DNA from: Planctomycetota bacterium
Lineage (GTDB): Bacteria; Planctomycetota; Phycisphaerae; Phycisphaerales; SM1A02
Length of the DNA: 45,271 nt
NCBI GenBank assembly: GCA_022568135.1
Contig: JADFFQ010000031.1
Location: forward strand, 1 to 45,271
Direction: 5' to 3'
Shown here: positions 7,794-15,652 of the stretch, in pieces
How positions within the stretch are numbered: the first letter of the stretch is position 1
Layout: every line of letters starts with the position of its first letter
Program-made: the position numbers and the translations under genes
Notes under the pieces: generated by a model
Told to the model about the DNA's origin: nothing
Seen by the model: the letters and a program-made list of their open reading frames with translations, nothing else
Databases searched by the model: none

Positions 7794-8234
7794 TTACCCG
7801 TCGCCGATCCGCGACAGCAGCACCTCACGATTGAACGCATCTTCGAAGTCGTACACAGCCTGGAAATCCTCCAAGGAATCGCTGGAGGTCCTCGTCATCA
7901 AGCCTGCATCGATCATGGCGAAGACGATCTGGCCGAAGTCGTTCGTCCGCTTGACATTCCAATGCTCAAGCACCACGGGCGCTAGCAACCCATAGGTCTC
8001 GATCGCCAGATCGCGCAAACCAATACACAATTCCTGGCCAGTGATGTGACGATCGGCTTCGTCCAGCAACTCCGCGTCCTCGTGCACGTGCTCCACGGCA
8101 TAATTGAGACCTTCCCGCACGAACGCGAAGGCTTCGACCGGATAGGGACCGGCGGCCAGAAGCTTCTTCCAGATGAGTTCTTGTTGATGCTGACTCATCG
8201 CGCGAATACCGTTGGGATCCAGGAGCGTCATCAT
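7794..8234 (-). CDS. Minf_1886-like conserved protein (Verrucomicrobia/Planctomycetes-restricted)
   Basis: The product resembles the small Minf_1886 / Verruc_Plancto-restricted family (TIGR04138 as I recall it), whose function is unknown. The recognisable run is YPVEAFAFVREGLNYAVEH, then ITGQELCIGLRDLAIETYG, VVLEHWNVKRTNDFGQIVF, MIDAGLMTRTSSDSLEDF and YDFEDAFNREVL. It is soluble, with no signal peptide. The start is uncertain: ATG at 8234 or 8231 (MTLLDPNGIRA) or at 8198 (MSQHQQ), none with a strong ribosome binding site. An open frame continues further upstream, but it overlaps the glycosylase gene and has no family match. It lies 32 bp downstream of the glycosylase stop and is probably co-transcribed with it. 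Confidence 0.8.
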   Translation of the reverse strand: MMTLLDPNGIRAMSQHQQELIWKKLLAAGPYPVEAFAFVREGLNYAVEHVHEDAELLDEADRHITGQELCIGLRDLAIETYGLLAPVVLEHWNVKRTNDFGQIVFAMIDAGLMTRTSSDSLEDFQAVYDFEDAFNREVLLSRIGDG

Positions 8235-8266
8235 ATCGGCCTGATGGGCCGATGACACCCAAAAAG

Positions 8267-8887
8267 TCAAGTCTTCGCCCTGGTCCGTCGGCCAGAGACA
8301 TGCGGGTGATCCTTGATGTGGAACCGCAGCAGCCGCCGGGCCCAAACACCGGCGGATTCCACGCCTACTCGCGCGGTTCGGGCCACGCGGCTCGGGGGCA
8401 ACGGTCGAGGCCGCAACTGTTCCACGAACAAGAACCGACCTCGGCGAAGATCGACGCCGTCCAGCGCGCGATCGATCGCAAGCGCCTGGGTCAGCTTCGC
8501 GGGGCCCGAACAGAGGTCGCGCTCGTGGTTGGCGATTCGACGATTCGCAAACATCTGGTCAATCCCCTGGGTGGGCTCAAGCGCCCGCAGCAGCACGGCC
8601 ACGCCGTTGCCGGCCTGGCCGCACACGACGTTGAGGCAATGGTGCATCCCATAGGTCAAATACACATAGGCATGGCCACCGGCCAAATACATCGATTCGT
8701 TGCGAGCAGTCCGCCGGCCGCGGTAGGTGTGCGCGGCTTGATCGCGCGCCCCAAGATACGCTTCGACCTCGATGATCGTCCCCGCCAGGCGATGACCGTC
8801 AACGATGCGAACGAGTCGTTGCCCAAGCAGACGCCGCGCAACCGTGACCGGATCAGGTGAATACGCTGTGAAGCGCGGCGTCATCAT
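8267..8887 (-). CDS. 3-methyladenine DNA glycosylase (AAG/MPG family)
   Basis: This 206-residue protein is a monofunctional glycosylase that removes alkylated and deaminated purines such as 3-methyladenine and hypoxanthine. Family motifs run in order: ARRLLGQRLVRI, IIEVEAYLGARDQAAHTYRG (which carries the catalytic Glu and the AY wedge region), RNESMYLAGGHAYVYLTYGM, HHCLNVVCG, VLLRALEP, LCSGPAKLTQAL, and near the end RVGVESAG. The length is normal for the family. The start has two adjacent ATGs; GGGAGG sits better spaced for the second (8884). It likely forms a minus-strand unit with the downstream Minf_1886-like gene. A link to the amidohydrolase upstream is possible, as the gap is only 45 bp. 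Confidence 0.95.
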   Translation of the reverse strand: MMTPRFTAYSPDPVTVARRLLGQRLVRIVDGHRLAGTIIEVEAYLGARDQAAHTYRGRRTARNESMYLAGGHAYVYLTYGMHHCLNVVCGQAGNGVAVLLRALEPTQGIDQMFANRRIANHERDLCSGPAKLTQALAIDRALDGVDLRRGRFLFVEQLRPRPLPPSRVARTARVGVESAGVWARRLLRFHIKDHPHVSGRRTRAKT

Positions 8888-8932
8888 GCCCTCCCAAGCC
8901 GACAGCGGTTGTATGTCCGGCTCAAACGATAT

Positions 8933-10204
8933 TCAAGTTGTTGGTTCGGTTTGCGCCTCGCCAGCGGGAACGGGAGCGACGATCCACCGCACCGGGTCAT
9001 CGCGTTGCAGAACCTGTCGGAGCGGATCAAGTGGGTTGCGAGGATCAAACGTTGCGGCCAGCAGCCCTGCCGTCAGACCCGGGGCCAGCGTGACGAGCGA
9101 TGGGTCAGCCCCCAGCGCGACCGCCCCTGCCGTCGTCGCCATCCGCAGCAGCGTCATGGGATCGGTCCCGTCGCGTCGATACAGGAAGCGCATCTCATCC
9201 AACACGCTGATTCGATCGGGCGTGTCCAGACAAATCAGGCTGTCGGTCCCCAGCGCGACGTTGACCCCTGCTTCGAGCATTTGGCGATATCGATGCGGCG
9301 ACCGGCCCGGCTGCGGGTGGCCGAAATACGCGCTGGCCCGGGGGCAGTACGCCACGGTGGTCCGCCAATCCGCCAACAGCTCCAGGTGCCGATCTTCGAC
9401 ATAATTCAGATGCGCGGCGATGAACGGGGTCGCACGCAGCGCGTCGGCGAGATAGTCGATCGGATGGGCCTGATGGGCGTGGATGGTGTCGTCCCAGACC
9501 CCCAGGCGCTTCAGCAGCGCGGCCAGCGGCCCCTCAGCCGCCCTGATGAATTGCAGCTCCTCAAGGGATTCCGCCAGGTGCGTCGCCACGGGCACGCCCA
9601 GTTCGGCCGCGGCTCGGTACACCTCGATCCCGCACGAATAAGGCGCATGCGGCCCAGCACCGAGACGCAGGCCGTCTTGGCTCCCATCGCGATTCGATTC
9701 GAACTTGACAGCCTCGGTAAGCGCCCGAATCGCGTTGCCCTGGCGTCTGCCCACGCCGAAGACTTCCAGAAAGCTGACGCCTGCCAGGCCGGCTGCCCGC
9801 AGCTCGCCAATCGGGATCCACGAGCCGGCTCCGGCGATGTCTCCCACCAGGGCCGTCCCCCCCGCCCGGGCCAGATCAATGCCCCGGCGAACCGAAGCCG
9901 CGATCGCCTGGTCATCTCCTGCGCGCTTGAGTCGAACCTGATCGATCCAGTCCACGAAATCCCCGCCGAACGGGACGGGACCGATGTGGCTGAGGTCCAG
10001 ATGGCAATGGACGTTGACCAGGCCGGGTAGCAACACCGCATCAGGCAGATCAACTGTCCTTGCACCCGCCGGTCGGCCGATCGCTGCCGGGGTGCCGGCC
10101 GCCCCAATGCGCGGCCCATCAATAAGAACCGCCCCCGGACCGGCCCGGCAGCCCTCAGCATCCACCACCAGGCCCGCTCGGATCAGCGTTCGCCGGCCGC
10201 CCAT
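8933..10204 (-). CDS. Amidohydrolase, cytosine-deaminase/SsnA-like
   Basis: The product is a cyclic-amide or amine hydrolase of the metal-dependent amidohydrolase superfamily. Landmarks are GLVNVHCHLDLSH (HxH metal motif), GDIAGAG, GAGPHAPYSC, ATHLAESLEE (metal His and substrate Glu), FIAAHLNYVEDRHLELL, VAYCPRASAYFGHP and NVALGTDSLICLD (metal Asp). The pattern is that of deaminases acting on purine, S-adenosylhomocysteine or aminofutalosine type substrates, but the exact substrate cannot be told. The start was placed at ATG 10204 (MGGRRTLIRAG), because the preceding 34 codons from 10306 are Arg-rich and unlike the family. It is divergent from the OmpA lipoprotein gene, with about 200 bp between them. 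Confidence 0.88.
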   Translation of the reverse strand: MGGRRTLIRAGLVVDAEGCRAGPGAVLIDGPRIGAAGTPAAIGRPAGARTVDLPDAVLLPGLVNVHCHLDLSHIGPVPFGGDFVDWIDQVRLKRAGDDQAIAASVRRGIDLARAGGTALVGDIAGAGSWIPIGELRAAGLAGVSFLEVFGVGRRQGNAIRALTEAVKFESNRDGSQDGLRLGAGPHAPYSCGIEVYRAAAELGVPVATHLAESLEELQFIRAAEGPLAALLKRLGVWDDTIHAHQAHPIDYLADALRATPFIAAHLNYVEDRHLELLADWRTTVAYCPRASAYFGHPQPGRSPHRYRQMLEAGVNVALGTDSLICLDTPDRISVLDEMRFLYRRDGTDPMTLLRMATTAGAVALGADPSLVTLAPGLTAGLLAATFDPRNPLDPLRQVLQRDDPVRWIVAPVPAGEAQTEPTT

Positions 10205-10401
10205 TTGACTCAAAGCCGTTCCACGCGGTGACTTCCAACCTTTCAACGGGCGACGACCGTTCAACTTCCAAAGCCGCCTGGACCGACAACCAACATGTCG
10301 GCTCATTGCGCTGTAGCATACCGAGCCGGTGACTCGACTACGACTGATCCGTCCCGGACTTTGCCCCGGGCTTCAACCCAACCGCTTGTGAGGAGTACCC
10401 C

Positions 10402-11232
10402 ATGCGACGTGCCGCTTCGATCACCACCGTTGCGTTTCTGATTGTTGGCAGTGGTTGTGTCCAACAGGACAAATTCGACCAGGCCCGATTGAGCGTTCGC
10501 ACTCAAGAGGAGATGATTGTCAGCCTCGAGCAAGAGCGAGACGGAGCCAAGACAGACTTGCGCACGGCCCGCAAGCAACTTGCCGAAGCCAAGGCGCAGA
10601 ACGGTTCCTTGCAGACGCGAATCAACGGCCTCAACGAACAGGTGCAGACGCAGGCTCGCCGATACGACGGGCTTCTGCGGCGCGTCAGCCAGCTTGAGTT
10701 TGGTCCTCTGCCCGTGGAGCTTGAGGTCGCGCTGGATCAATTGGCCTCGGCGTATCCCAACCTGCTCTCGTTCGACGCGACCACCGGGATGCTTCGCTTT
10801 GCCAGCGACTTCACGTTCGACCTCGGCTCGGCGGAATTGAAGCCGGACGCCGCCGCCACCATCGCTACGCTGGCCGACATCCTCAACGCCGAGCAGGCCT
10901 CTCCGTTTGAGCTGCGCATCATCGGCCACACCGACAACGTGCCCATCGAGCGCCCCGCCACCCGCCAAAGGCATCCGACCAACATGCATCTGTCCGTTCA
11001 CCGTGCGATCTCGGTGCGCAAGGCGTTAACGGGCGCGGGCGTTGACCCGGCGCGCATTCAAGTAGCCGGGTACGGCGAGTTCCGACCGATCGTTCCCAAC
11101 GGCTCCAAGGGCGCGGCGCAAAATCGTCGCGTCGACTTGATCTTGGTGCCCATGCCGCAGCGACTCGCCGACCAGGAGACATCGAGGACCCCAGCGGACC
11201 GACGAACCGTCACTGCCGACCCGGAGAAGTAG
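10402..11232 (+). CDS. OmpA/Pal-family outer membrane lipoprotein
   Basis: The 276-residue product has a lipoprotein signal peptide (MRRAASITTVAFLIVGSGC; Cys19 is the likely lipidated residue). An Ala/Gln/Glu-rich coiled coil follows (about 25-95), then an OmpA C-terminal peptidoglycan-binding domain (about 125-255). The domain shows DFTFDLGSAELKPDAAATI, FELRIIGHTDNVPI, LSVHRAISVRKAL, VDPARIQVAGYGEFRPI and NRRVDLILVP. AGGAG at 10391-10395 lies 6 bases before the ATG. The probable role is tethering the outer membrane to peptidoglycan. A strong terminator follows at 11304, so the gene is probably transcribed alone. Confidence 0.93.
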   Translation: MRRAASITTVAFLIVGSGCVQQDKFDQARLSVRTQEEMIVSLEQERDGAKTDLRTARKQLAEAKAQNGSLQTRINGLNEQVQTQARRYDGLLRRVSQLEFGPLPVELEVALDQLASAYPNLLSFDATTGMLRFASDFTFDLGSAELKPDAAATIATLADILNAEQASPFELRIIGHTDNVPIERPATRQRHPTNMHLSVHRAISVRKALTGAGVDPARIQVAGYGEFRPIVPNGSKGAAQNRRVDLILVPMPQRLADQETSRTPADRRTVTADPEK

Positions 11233-11303
11233 CCTCCGCTGTAGCGTCGCCACCGACCTCGCACATATCGCGCTGTCCTCCAAGGCCTGATTGCCCTTCA
11301 GAG

Positions 11304-11331
11304 CCGGGCTGCCCCCAGCCCGGTTTTCTTT
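11304..11331 (+). terminator. Rho-independent terminator after the OmpA lipoprotein gene
   Basis: CCGGGCT (11304-11310), loop GCCCCC, AGCCCGG (11317-11323), then TTTTCTTT. It lies 72 bp after the stop codon. Confidence 0.9.
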
Positions 11332-11468
11332 GTGCCTGCACCCAAGCGCCGCCTACCCGGAGTGCAGTGTGGCGGCGTCATCAGCAATGAGGCGTCCCTT
11401 GCTGCGTTAAGCCGGTGCCAGCGTACCGCAGCGGGAGTCTCGACGATCGTTGCGGCGTCGGAATGTGT

Positions 11469-11500
11469 GGGGACATTCGGGACAGGGGACATTCGGGACA
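11469..11500. repeat. Exact 16-bp tandem duplication GGGGACATTCGGGACA
   Basis: Two perfect copies (11469-11484 and 11485-11500) are followed by GTCATCTATTTACATGC. This combination recalls sequences found near REP-associated Y1 transposases in other bacteria, but no such transposase gene is in this window. Nothing in 11233-12023 has support as a gene; an open frame across the area covers only repeats. Confidence 0.85.
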
Positions 11501-11647
11501 GTCATCTATTTACATGCCCGATGAGTAGTCCATTCATCAAGGTGTGCTCGCGTTGGTGCGTTTGCACTTGGGTCGGACGGCGGCAGGCTTTGGCGGTCGA
11601 CCCATCGGCGCCGCGCGGAGCCATCGCCCCAAAACGCGCGCTTCATG

Positions 11648-11728
11648 CCATAGCCCCCGGCTCGGCCGGGGGGCAATGGTGCAATCGCATCCACTGTCGT
11701 TCGACCCCCGGGCAGAGCCCGGGGCTAT
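11648..11728. repeat. REPIN-like doublet of two hairpins (copy B)
   Basis: The element begins CCATAGCC and ends GGCTAT (11723-11728). Hairpin one pairs CCCCCGG (11654-11660) with CCGGGGG (11666-11672), with CCAT...ATGG extending the stem outward to 11679. Hairpin two is CCCCGGGC-AGA-GCCCGGGG (11706-11724). The ATAGCC/GGCTAT ends and the two-hairpin layout are shared with the element at 31984-32034. Confidence 0.7.
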
Positions 11729-11905
11729 CGGTGGGGTTGCGGCCGATGACCAAGGCCTGTCGGCCGCGATCATCGCATCGCTTGGAAAAGTCGGGAAAGG
11801 CGGGCAAGGCGCGCAGGGCGGCGGCGGTAGCGACACCGAAGCCTACGCGTGCGCCTGCGTGCTCCAGGCGCTTCTGGAGGCGCAACCATAGGAGAAGAGG
11901 AAGCG

Positions 11906-11933
11906 ATGAGTGATCAGTGATGAGTGATCAGTG
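11906..11933. repeat. 14-bp tandem duplication ATGAGTGATCAGTG
   Basis: Two exact copies (11906-11919 and 11920-11933), each containing the palindrome TGATCA, lie immediately before the terminator-like hairpin at 11941. Confidence 0.85.
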
Positions 11934-11940
11934 ATGCACC

Positions 11941-11975
11941 AAAGCCCGGGGAACGCTTTCCCTGGGCTTTTTGTG
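11941..11975 (+). terminator. Terminator-like hairpin upstream of mlaE
   Basis: AAAGCCCGGGGAA (11941-11953) pairs with TTCCCTGGGCTTT (to 11970; one G-T wobble) and is followed by five T bases. No gene on the plus strand ends just before it, so it may protect mlaE from read-through or be a leftover of a lost gene. The A-rich 5' side would let it work in both directions. Confidence 0.7.
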
Positions 11976-12023
11976 TGTTGGCGTCCGGTGCGCGGGGGCA
12001 AATGGGGGTATCCTCCGCAGGCG

Positions 12024-12863
12024 ATGCCCACGGTTGCCCTGAGCACCATTTCCCAGCTTGGCCAGGCGGTGTTTCTGGCGGTGGCTGGGTTTGGCCGGTT
12101 CACGCGGTTCGCGGGCGCCACGGCCAGGTGGTTGTTTCTGCGGCCGGATCGATGGTGCCGGTGGCGTCTGCTGGGGCGGCAGATGTACTCCGTGGGGGTG
12201 GCGTCGATCCCCGTGGTGGCGATCACCGGGGCGTTCATCGGCATGGTGCTGGCCCTGGAAGGCTTTGGCCAATTCGAGGCCTTGGGGCAGCAAGGTAGAC
12301 TCGGCGGCATCATCAATGTCTCGGTCACCAAACAGATCGGGCCGGTGCTGGCGGCGGTAATGGTCGCCGGCCGGGTCGGGGGCGCGCTTGCGGCCGAGCT
12401 GGCAACCATGCGGGTCACCGAGCAGCTTGACGCGCTCCGGGCGATGGCTGTGGACCCGATCGGCCATCTGGTCGTGCCGCGCTTCGTCGCATGCGTGGTG
12501 ATGACGCCGATTCTGACCATCTACTCCGACCTGCTGGGCGTATGGGGCGGCTGGTTGATCACAGTGGGGTACCACGGTGTGTCCGAGTATGAATACTGGG
12601 ATTTCACGCGGTATTTCGTCGAGTGGTGGGAGCCGACCTCGGGCCTGATCAAGAGTGTGTTCTTTGGGGCCAGCATTGGTTTGATCGCCTGCTACAACGG
12701 GTTCCATTCCCGCCCGGGTGCAGCCGGCGTCGGCCGGGCCGCGACCGATGCGTTCGTGCAGAGTTTCCTAGCCATCATCATGCTCAACCTCATTCTGGCA
12801 AGTTTGCTCAACACCATCCATGCGAGCTTCATCGCCGAGGAAGGCTTGTCCGCGTTGGGGTGA
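12024..12863 (+). CDS. mlaE: MlaE-family ABC transporter permease
   Basis: This is the integral membrane permease of an Mla-type phospholipid/lipid ABC transporter (PF02405). The family core is VGVASIPVVAITGAFIGMVL, then GQFEALGQQGRLGGIINVSV, KQIGPVLAAVMVAGRVGGAL, AAELATMRVTEQLDALRAM, VDPIGHLVVPRFVA and a C-terminal GVGRAATDAFVQSFLAIIM. Five or so membrane helices are evident, and the length of about 279 residues from ATG 12024 fits the family. The open frame extends up to 11931 but would run through the terminator hairpin, so that start was rejected. The expected ATPase (MlaF) and MCE substrate-binding (MlaD) genes do not follow. Confidence 0.9.
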   Translation: MPTVALSTISQLGQAVFLAVAGFGRFTRFAGATARWLFLRPDRWCRWRLLGRQMYSVGVASIPVVAITGAFIGMVLALEGFGQFEALGQQGRLGGIINVSVTKQIGPVLAAVMVAGRVGGALAAELATMRVTEQLDALRAMAVDPIGHLVVPRFVACVVMTPILTIYSDLLGVWGGWLITVGYHGVSEYEYWDFTRYFVEWWEPTSGLIKSVFFGASIGLIACYNGFHSRPGAAGVGRAATDAFVQSFLAIIMLNLILASLLNTIHASFIAEEGLSALG

Positions 12864-13194
12864 CGGAGACGGACCCACGCGGGGAAATACCGATCGATTG
12901 GGAGGTTCATCGAGCGTAGACCAAGCGCACCTTGGCGTTTCAAGGCCGTACTCAACGCGCCGTACGGGCTCTGCTCAGGCCCGCCACCCCGGTGGCCCCG
13001 GAAGCAGGCTACCTGGAACACAACGGGCGATGGCGCACTCGATGCAACAACCGCGTATGATGATGCCCGCAGTATTACCGCGATGTCGGCCCCATTGCGC
13101 TGCAGAACGCCCAGGTGACAGGTTGCAAGTGGATAGCGGCAAAGTGCTGTCGCGCTTCGGGCGTGCGGTGTCGGCCTAACCCCGGGAGGCTGCG
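12864..13194. other. Non-coding gap, about 330 bp
   Basis: No gene was found. Short open frames here have no ribosome binding site or recognisable family. The region ends with the ribosome binding site of the next gene (GGGAGG, 13184-13189). A short GCCGTAC...GTACGGC inverted repeat lies near 12950-12970. Confidence 0.5.
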
Positions 13195-14322
13195 ATGCAA
13201 CTCGCTGGAGCAATACTCGGAGCTCTGATCGTCCTCGGCCCTCCTTCGGGTCAGCCGCCGATGGGACCGCTGCAGCGCTACGATCCGCGGCTGTACGACT
13301 TCACTATCGATGTGACGCTCACCACGTCGTGGCAGTTGGACGCTACACAACAAAGAACGTACAACCTCGTCAATGCCCCGATCGTGATGCCGATCATCTT
13401 CCAGGGCGCATTCAGTTCAGTGTCGAAAGATTCGCTACGGGCACGGTTGTGGTTGGGCGGTCGAGAGGACACTGAACTGACCAGTCGTACGAGGCTCGAC
13501 GACGGATTCCCGCATCACACACAACTGGCCGTGCTCACGATCAGGGAGTTCCACGGCAAGTCGCTGCGATGGCAGCTTGGTTACCGCGCGAAGGTGTGGT
13601 CCAGCCGCCTGAAGAATGAAGATGCCGCAGCCGCCATCGGCTGGCCGAATGAATGGCCCAAGGAAGTGCAGGACGGCTTGAAGCCACAGAAATACATTGA
13701 ATCCGATGATCCCTTCTTTGCCCAAGCCGTGGAGCACGTCAGCGAGGGCAAGCTGCGGCTGGTTCCGCCCTACCTTGCCGCAAAGGATCTGGTCCGGTAC
13801 TGCGTGAACAAAATCCGTCTGAGCGGCGGCGGGCTCGGTCGTGGCAACGCGGGGGTCGTGCACGGTCTGCAGATCATCGGGGCCAAACGGGCCGCGACCG
13901 AAGGCGTCGGCGGGCCGCACGACCTGGTGTGCGTGTGCGTGGCCATGCTTCGAGCAGCCGGCATCCCGGCCAGGCCGGTCATCGGCGTCCATGAAGAGAA
14001 GCAGCGTGGCCGAACGAGATTTGTCAGTTGGGCGGAGTTCTATCTGCCCGAGGCGGGATGGGTTCCGTTCGACCCGATCGAGATGCGCGGCAAGGTCCGC
14101 AGCTTAGATGTCCGCCGCCCGTGGCCGGAGTTCGGCACGATGAAGGACCTCAATCGCCGGATCCCGCTGGCGTACCATTTCATGCCGCCGGCCGCGGTCC
14201 AGACGCCACAGTACCCTTCGGTATGGGGTTGGGATCCGCGCCCAGGCGGCGACCCATCCAGCCAGCAACATATACGTTTGAGCATCACCTCACGCGGACG
14301 GGGTACGGACGATCTGCCATGA
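13195..14322 (+). CDS. Exported transglutaminase-fold protein with apparently missing catalytic residues
   Basis: The 375-residue product has a putative signal peptide (MQLAGAILGALIVLGPPSG). Residues 235-300 form a transglutaminase-like core: GPHDLVCVCVAMLRAAGIPARPVIG, split here as GPHDLVCVC and MLRAAGIPARPVIG, then SWAEFYLPEAGWVPFDPIE. In active members the first block begins G-x-C and the second HaWvE. Aligned by eye, the catalytic Cys falls on Pro241 and the His on Val277; Asp293 of FDP is kept. Cys246 and Cys248 lie nearby but out of register. It therefore looks like a pseudoenzyme, perhaps a binding or scaffolding protein. The start is supported by GGGAGG 5 bases upstream. Confidence 0.8.
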   Translation: MQLAGAILGALIVLGPPSGQPPMGPLQRYDPRLYDFTIDVTLTTSWQLDATQQRTYNLVNAPIVMPIIFQGAFSSVSKDSLRARLWLGGREDTELTSRTRLDDGFPHHTQLAVLTIREFHGKSLRWQLGYRAKVWSSRLKNEDAAAAIGWPNEWPKEVQDGLKPQKYIESDDPFFAQAVEHVSEGKLRLVPPYLAAKDLVRYCVNKIRLSGGGLGRGNAGVVHGLQIIGAKRAATEGVGGPHDLVCVCVAMLRAAGIPARPVIGVHEEKQRGRTRFVSWAEFYLPEAGWVPFDPIEMRGKVRSLDVRRPWPEFGTMKDLNRRIPLAYHFMPPAAVQTPQYPSVWGWDPRPGGDPSSQQHIRLSITSRGRGTDDLP

Positions 14323-14386
14323 AGAGGGGCATCGATCTGCTCAACGCATTGAACCTGCCGCGCCGACTATTCATCAAGCCAAGTGC

Positions 14387-15355
14387 TTAGGGGCAGCTGT
14401 TGCAATAGCGTTGCAACCACTGCGGACACAGCCAGTCTCGATTCGGCAGGAAGGTGTAGAACGGTGTGGTGTTCTGCTCGATGTGCTCGACCCGCCCCTG
14501 CCCAACGTCCAGACAAGGAACCGGTCCAAGCGAACTCTTTGGCACCGGAATGCCGATGCCAACGTGACCGTCAAGAAAGGCCAGGTTCACCTGGACCTTC
14601 TTGAAATGCCAGCGCTGCAGGCGGTCGCCGAGTTGCTGGTAGTTGTAGATGGGCTGATCGCCGATCATCCATGTCTTGGTCGGCTGTTCGACGCGGGGCA
14701 TCCTTCCCCCGGGTCTCTGATCGTCCGGGTTACCCGGGTCGGGATCGCAGGGGGGAGTTCGATCTGGGATCAAGGTCCAGCAGTCTTCGCTGTCCAGGGC
14801 GTGGTCGTTGAGCGTGTAGCTGGTCCCGATGTAGTCGTACATGGTCAAGACCGCCTCCAGAAAGGCCGAGGGCTGGGCGGGCTGCCCTCGATCCAGCGGG
14901 CAAAGAAAGGCCGGAACGTGCTCGTCGAGGAATCTCGTGTCGTCGGGAGTGCCGATGTCGGGATCGCTGCTGGCGGTATCAGCGCTGAATTTGCTGGTCG
15001 CAAGGTACGCGTTGAGCGGTCTGCGGTCGGCGCCGATCTCGTTGATGCCGAAGATGTCAAGTTCGCCGCGCTTGCCGCCGAAAAGCGCGCCGATGATTTC
15101 GTCCTCGCCGGAGAAGGGGCTCAAGGCGGCAATCTGTGGCAGGTGATCCTTCCACGCGGCGCGATAGGCCAAGGTGGCCGCCGCAAGCTGGCGCAGGTTG
15201 CTGGCACAAGTAGTCTCGCCGGAATGCTCGCGCACCCGGCTAAGAGTCGGCAGCAGCAGGCCCATCAACACGGCAAGGACCGCGATGACGACCAAAATCT
15301 CGACCATCGTCATCGCGCGGGCCGCCCTGTGTTCTGCTCGCGCGTGCATTCTCAT
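14387..15355 (-). CDS. Pseudopilin-like protein with prepilin N-terminal signal
   Basis: The 322-residue product starts with a basic leader and then MTMVEILVVIAVLAVLMGLL, a class III prepilin signal and helix (cleavage expected before MTMVE, with Glu at +5). A soluble domain follows with SNLRQLAAATLAYRAAWKD and a late HFKKVQVNLAFLDGHVGIG motif, close to the H-x9-DG signature of planctomycete pseudopilins, here with 11 residues between His and DG. Such proteins are processed by prepilin peptidase and held in the inner membrane; their individual roles are mostly unknown. The zinc-ribbon gene lies 51 bp upstream on the same strand, so the two are probably co-transcribed. Confidence 0.88.
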   Translation of the reverse strand: MRMHARAEHRAARAMTMVEILVVIAVLAVLMGLLLPTLSRVREHSGETTCASNLRQLAAATLAYRAAWKDHLPQIAALSPFSGEDEIIGALFGGKRGELDIFGINEIGADRRPLNAYLATSKFSADTASSDPDIGTPDDTRFLDEHVPAFLCPLDRGQPAQPSAFLEAVLTMYDYIGTSYTLNDHALDSEDCWTLIPDRTPPCDPDPGNPDDQRPGGRMPRVEQPTKTWMIGDQPIYNYQQLGDRLQRWHFKKVQVNLAFLDGHVGIGIPVPKSSLGPVPCLDVGQGRVEHIEQNTTPFYTFLPNRDWLCPQWLQRYCNSCP

Positions 15356-15406
15356 AGCATACGCCGCTGCGTGCCTTGGTGATGCACTTGGTCGCCGGGC
15401 TCCCTC

Positions 15407-15652
15407 CTACCAGCCAAGCAGCACCCAAGAGAGCAACGCCGCCAGCATCACCAGCACCACCAGGATCATCCATCGGCGTCGAAACCACCGCTCGATCGGC
15501 GGCTGAGTCGAGGTGTTCCCGCCCAGATAGGTGCCGCATGAGGGGCAAACCTCGGCTTGGTCCCACACCTTAGAGCCACACTCGGGACAATAGGCCGTGG
15601 TGCCACTGAACCGCCTGAGGTCCTCCGGGCTGGGGCCTTGCTCATCGAGCAT
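15407..15652 (-). CDS. Zinc-ribbon protein with C-terminal membrane helix
   Basis: This small protein of about 81 residues has a four-Cys zinc ribbon, YCPECGSKVWDQ then VCPSCGTYLGG (two CPxCG knuckles), and a single C-terminal helix, RWMILVVLVMLAALLSWVLL. The predicted topology places the ribbon in the cytoplasm with a tail anchor. The start was set at ATG 15652 (MLDEQGPSPEDL); a TTG at 15694 would add 14 residues. It is upstream of, and probably co-transcribed with, the pseudopilin gene. The function is unknown. Confidence 0.75.
   Translation of the reverse strand: MLDEQGPSPEDLRRFSGTTAYCPECGSKVWDQAEVCPSCGTYLGGNTSTQPPIERWFRRRWMILVVLVMLAALLSWVLLGW

Noticed and set aside
8909..10030. 373-codon open frame on the plus strand
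   Set aside because: It is antisense to the amidohydrolase, which has all metal-binding motifs on the minus strand.
11332..11913. 193-codon open frame on the plus strand
   Set aside because: It runs through the 16-bp tandem and the hairpin doublet, is Arg/Ala/Pro-rich, and matches no known family.
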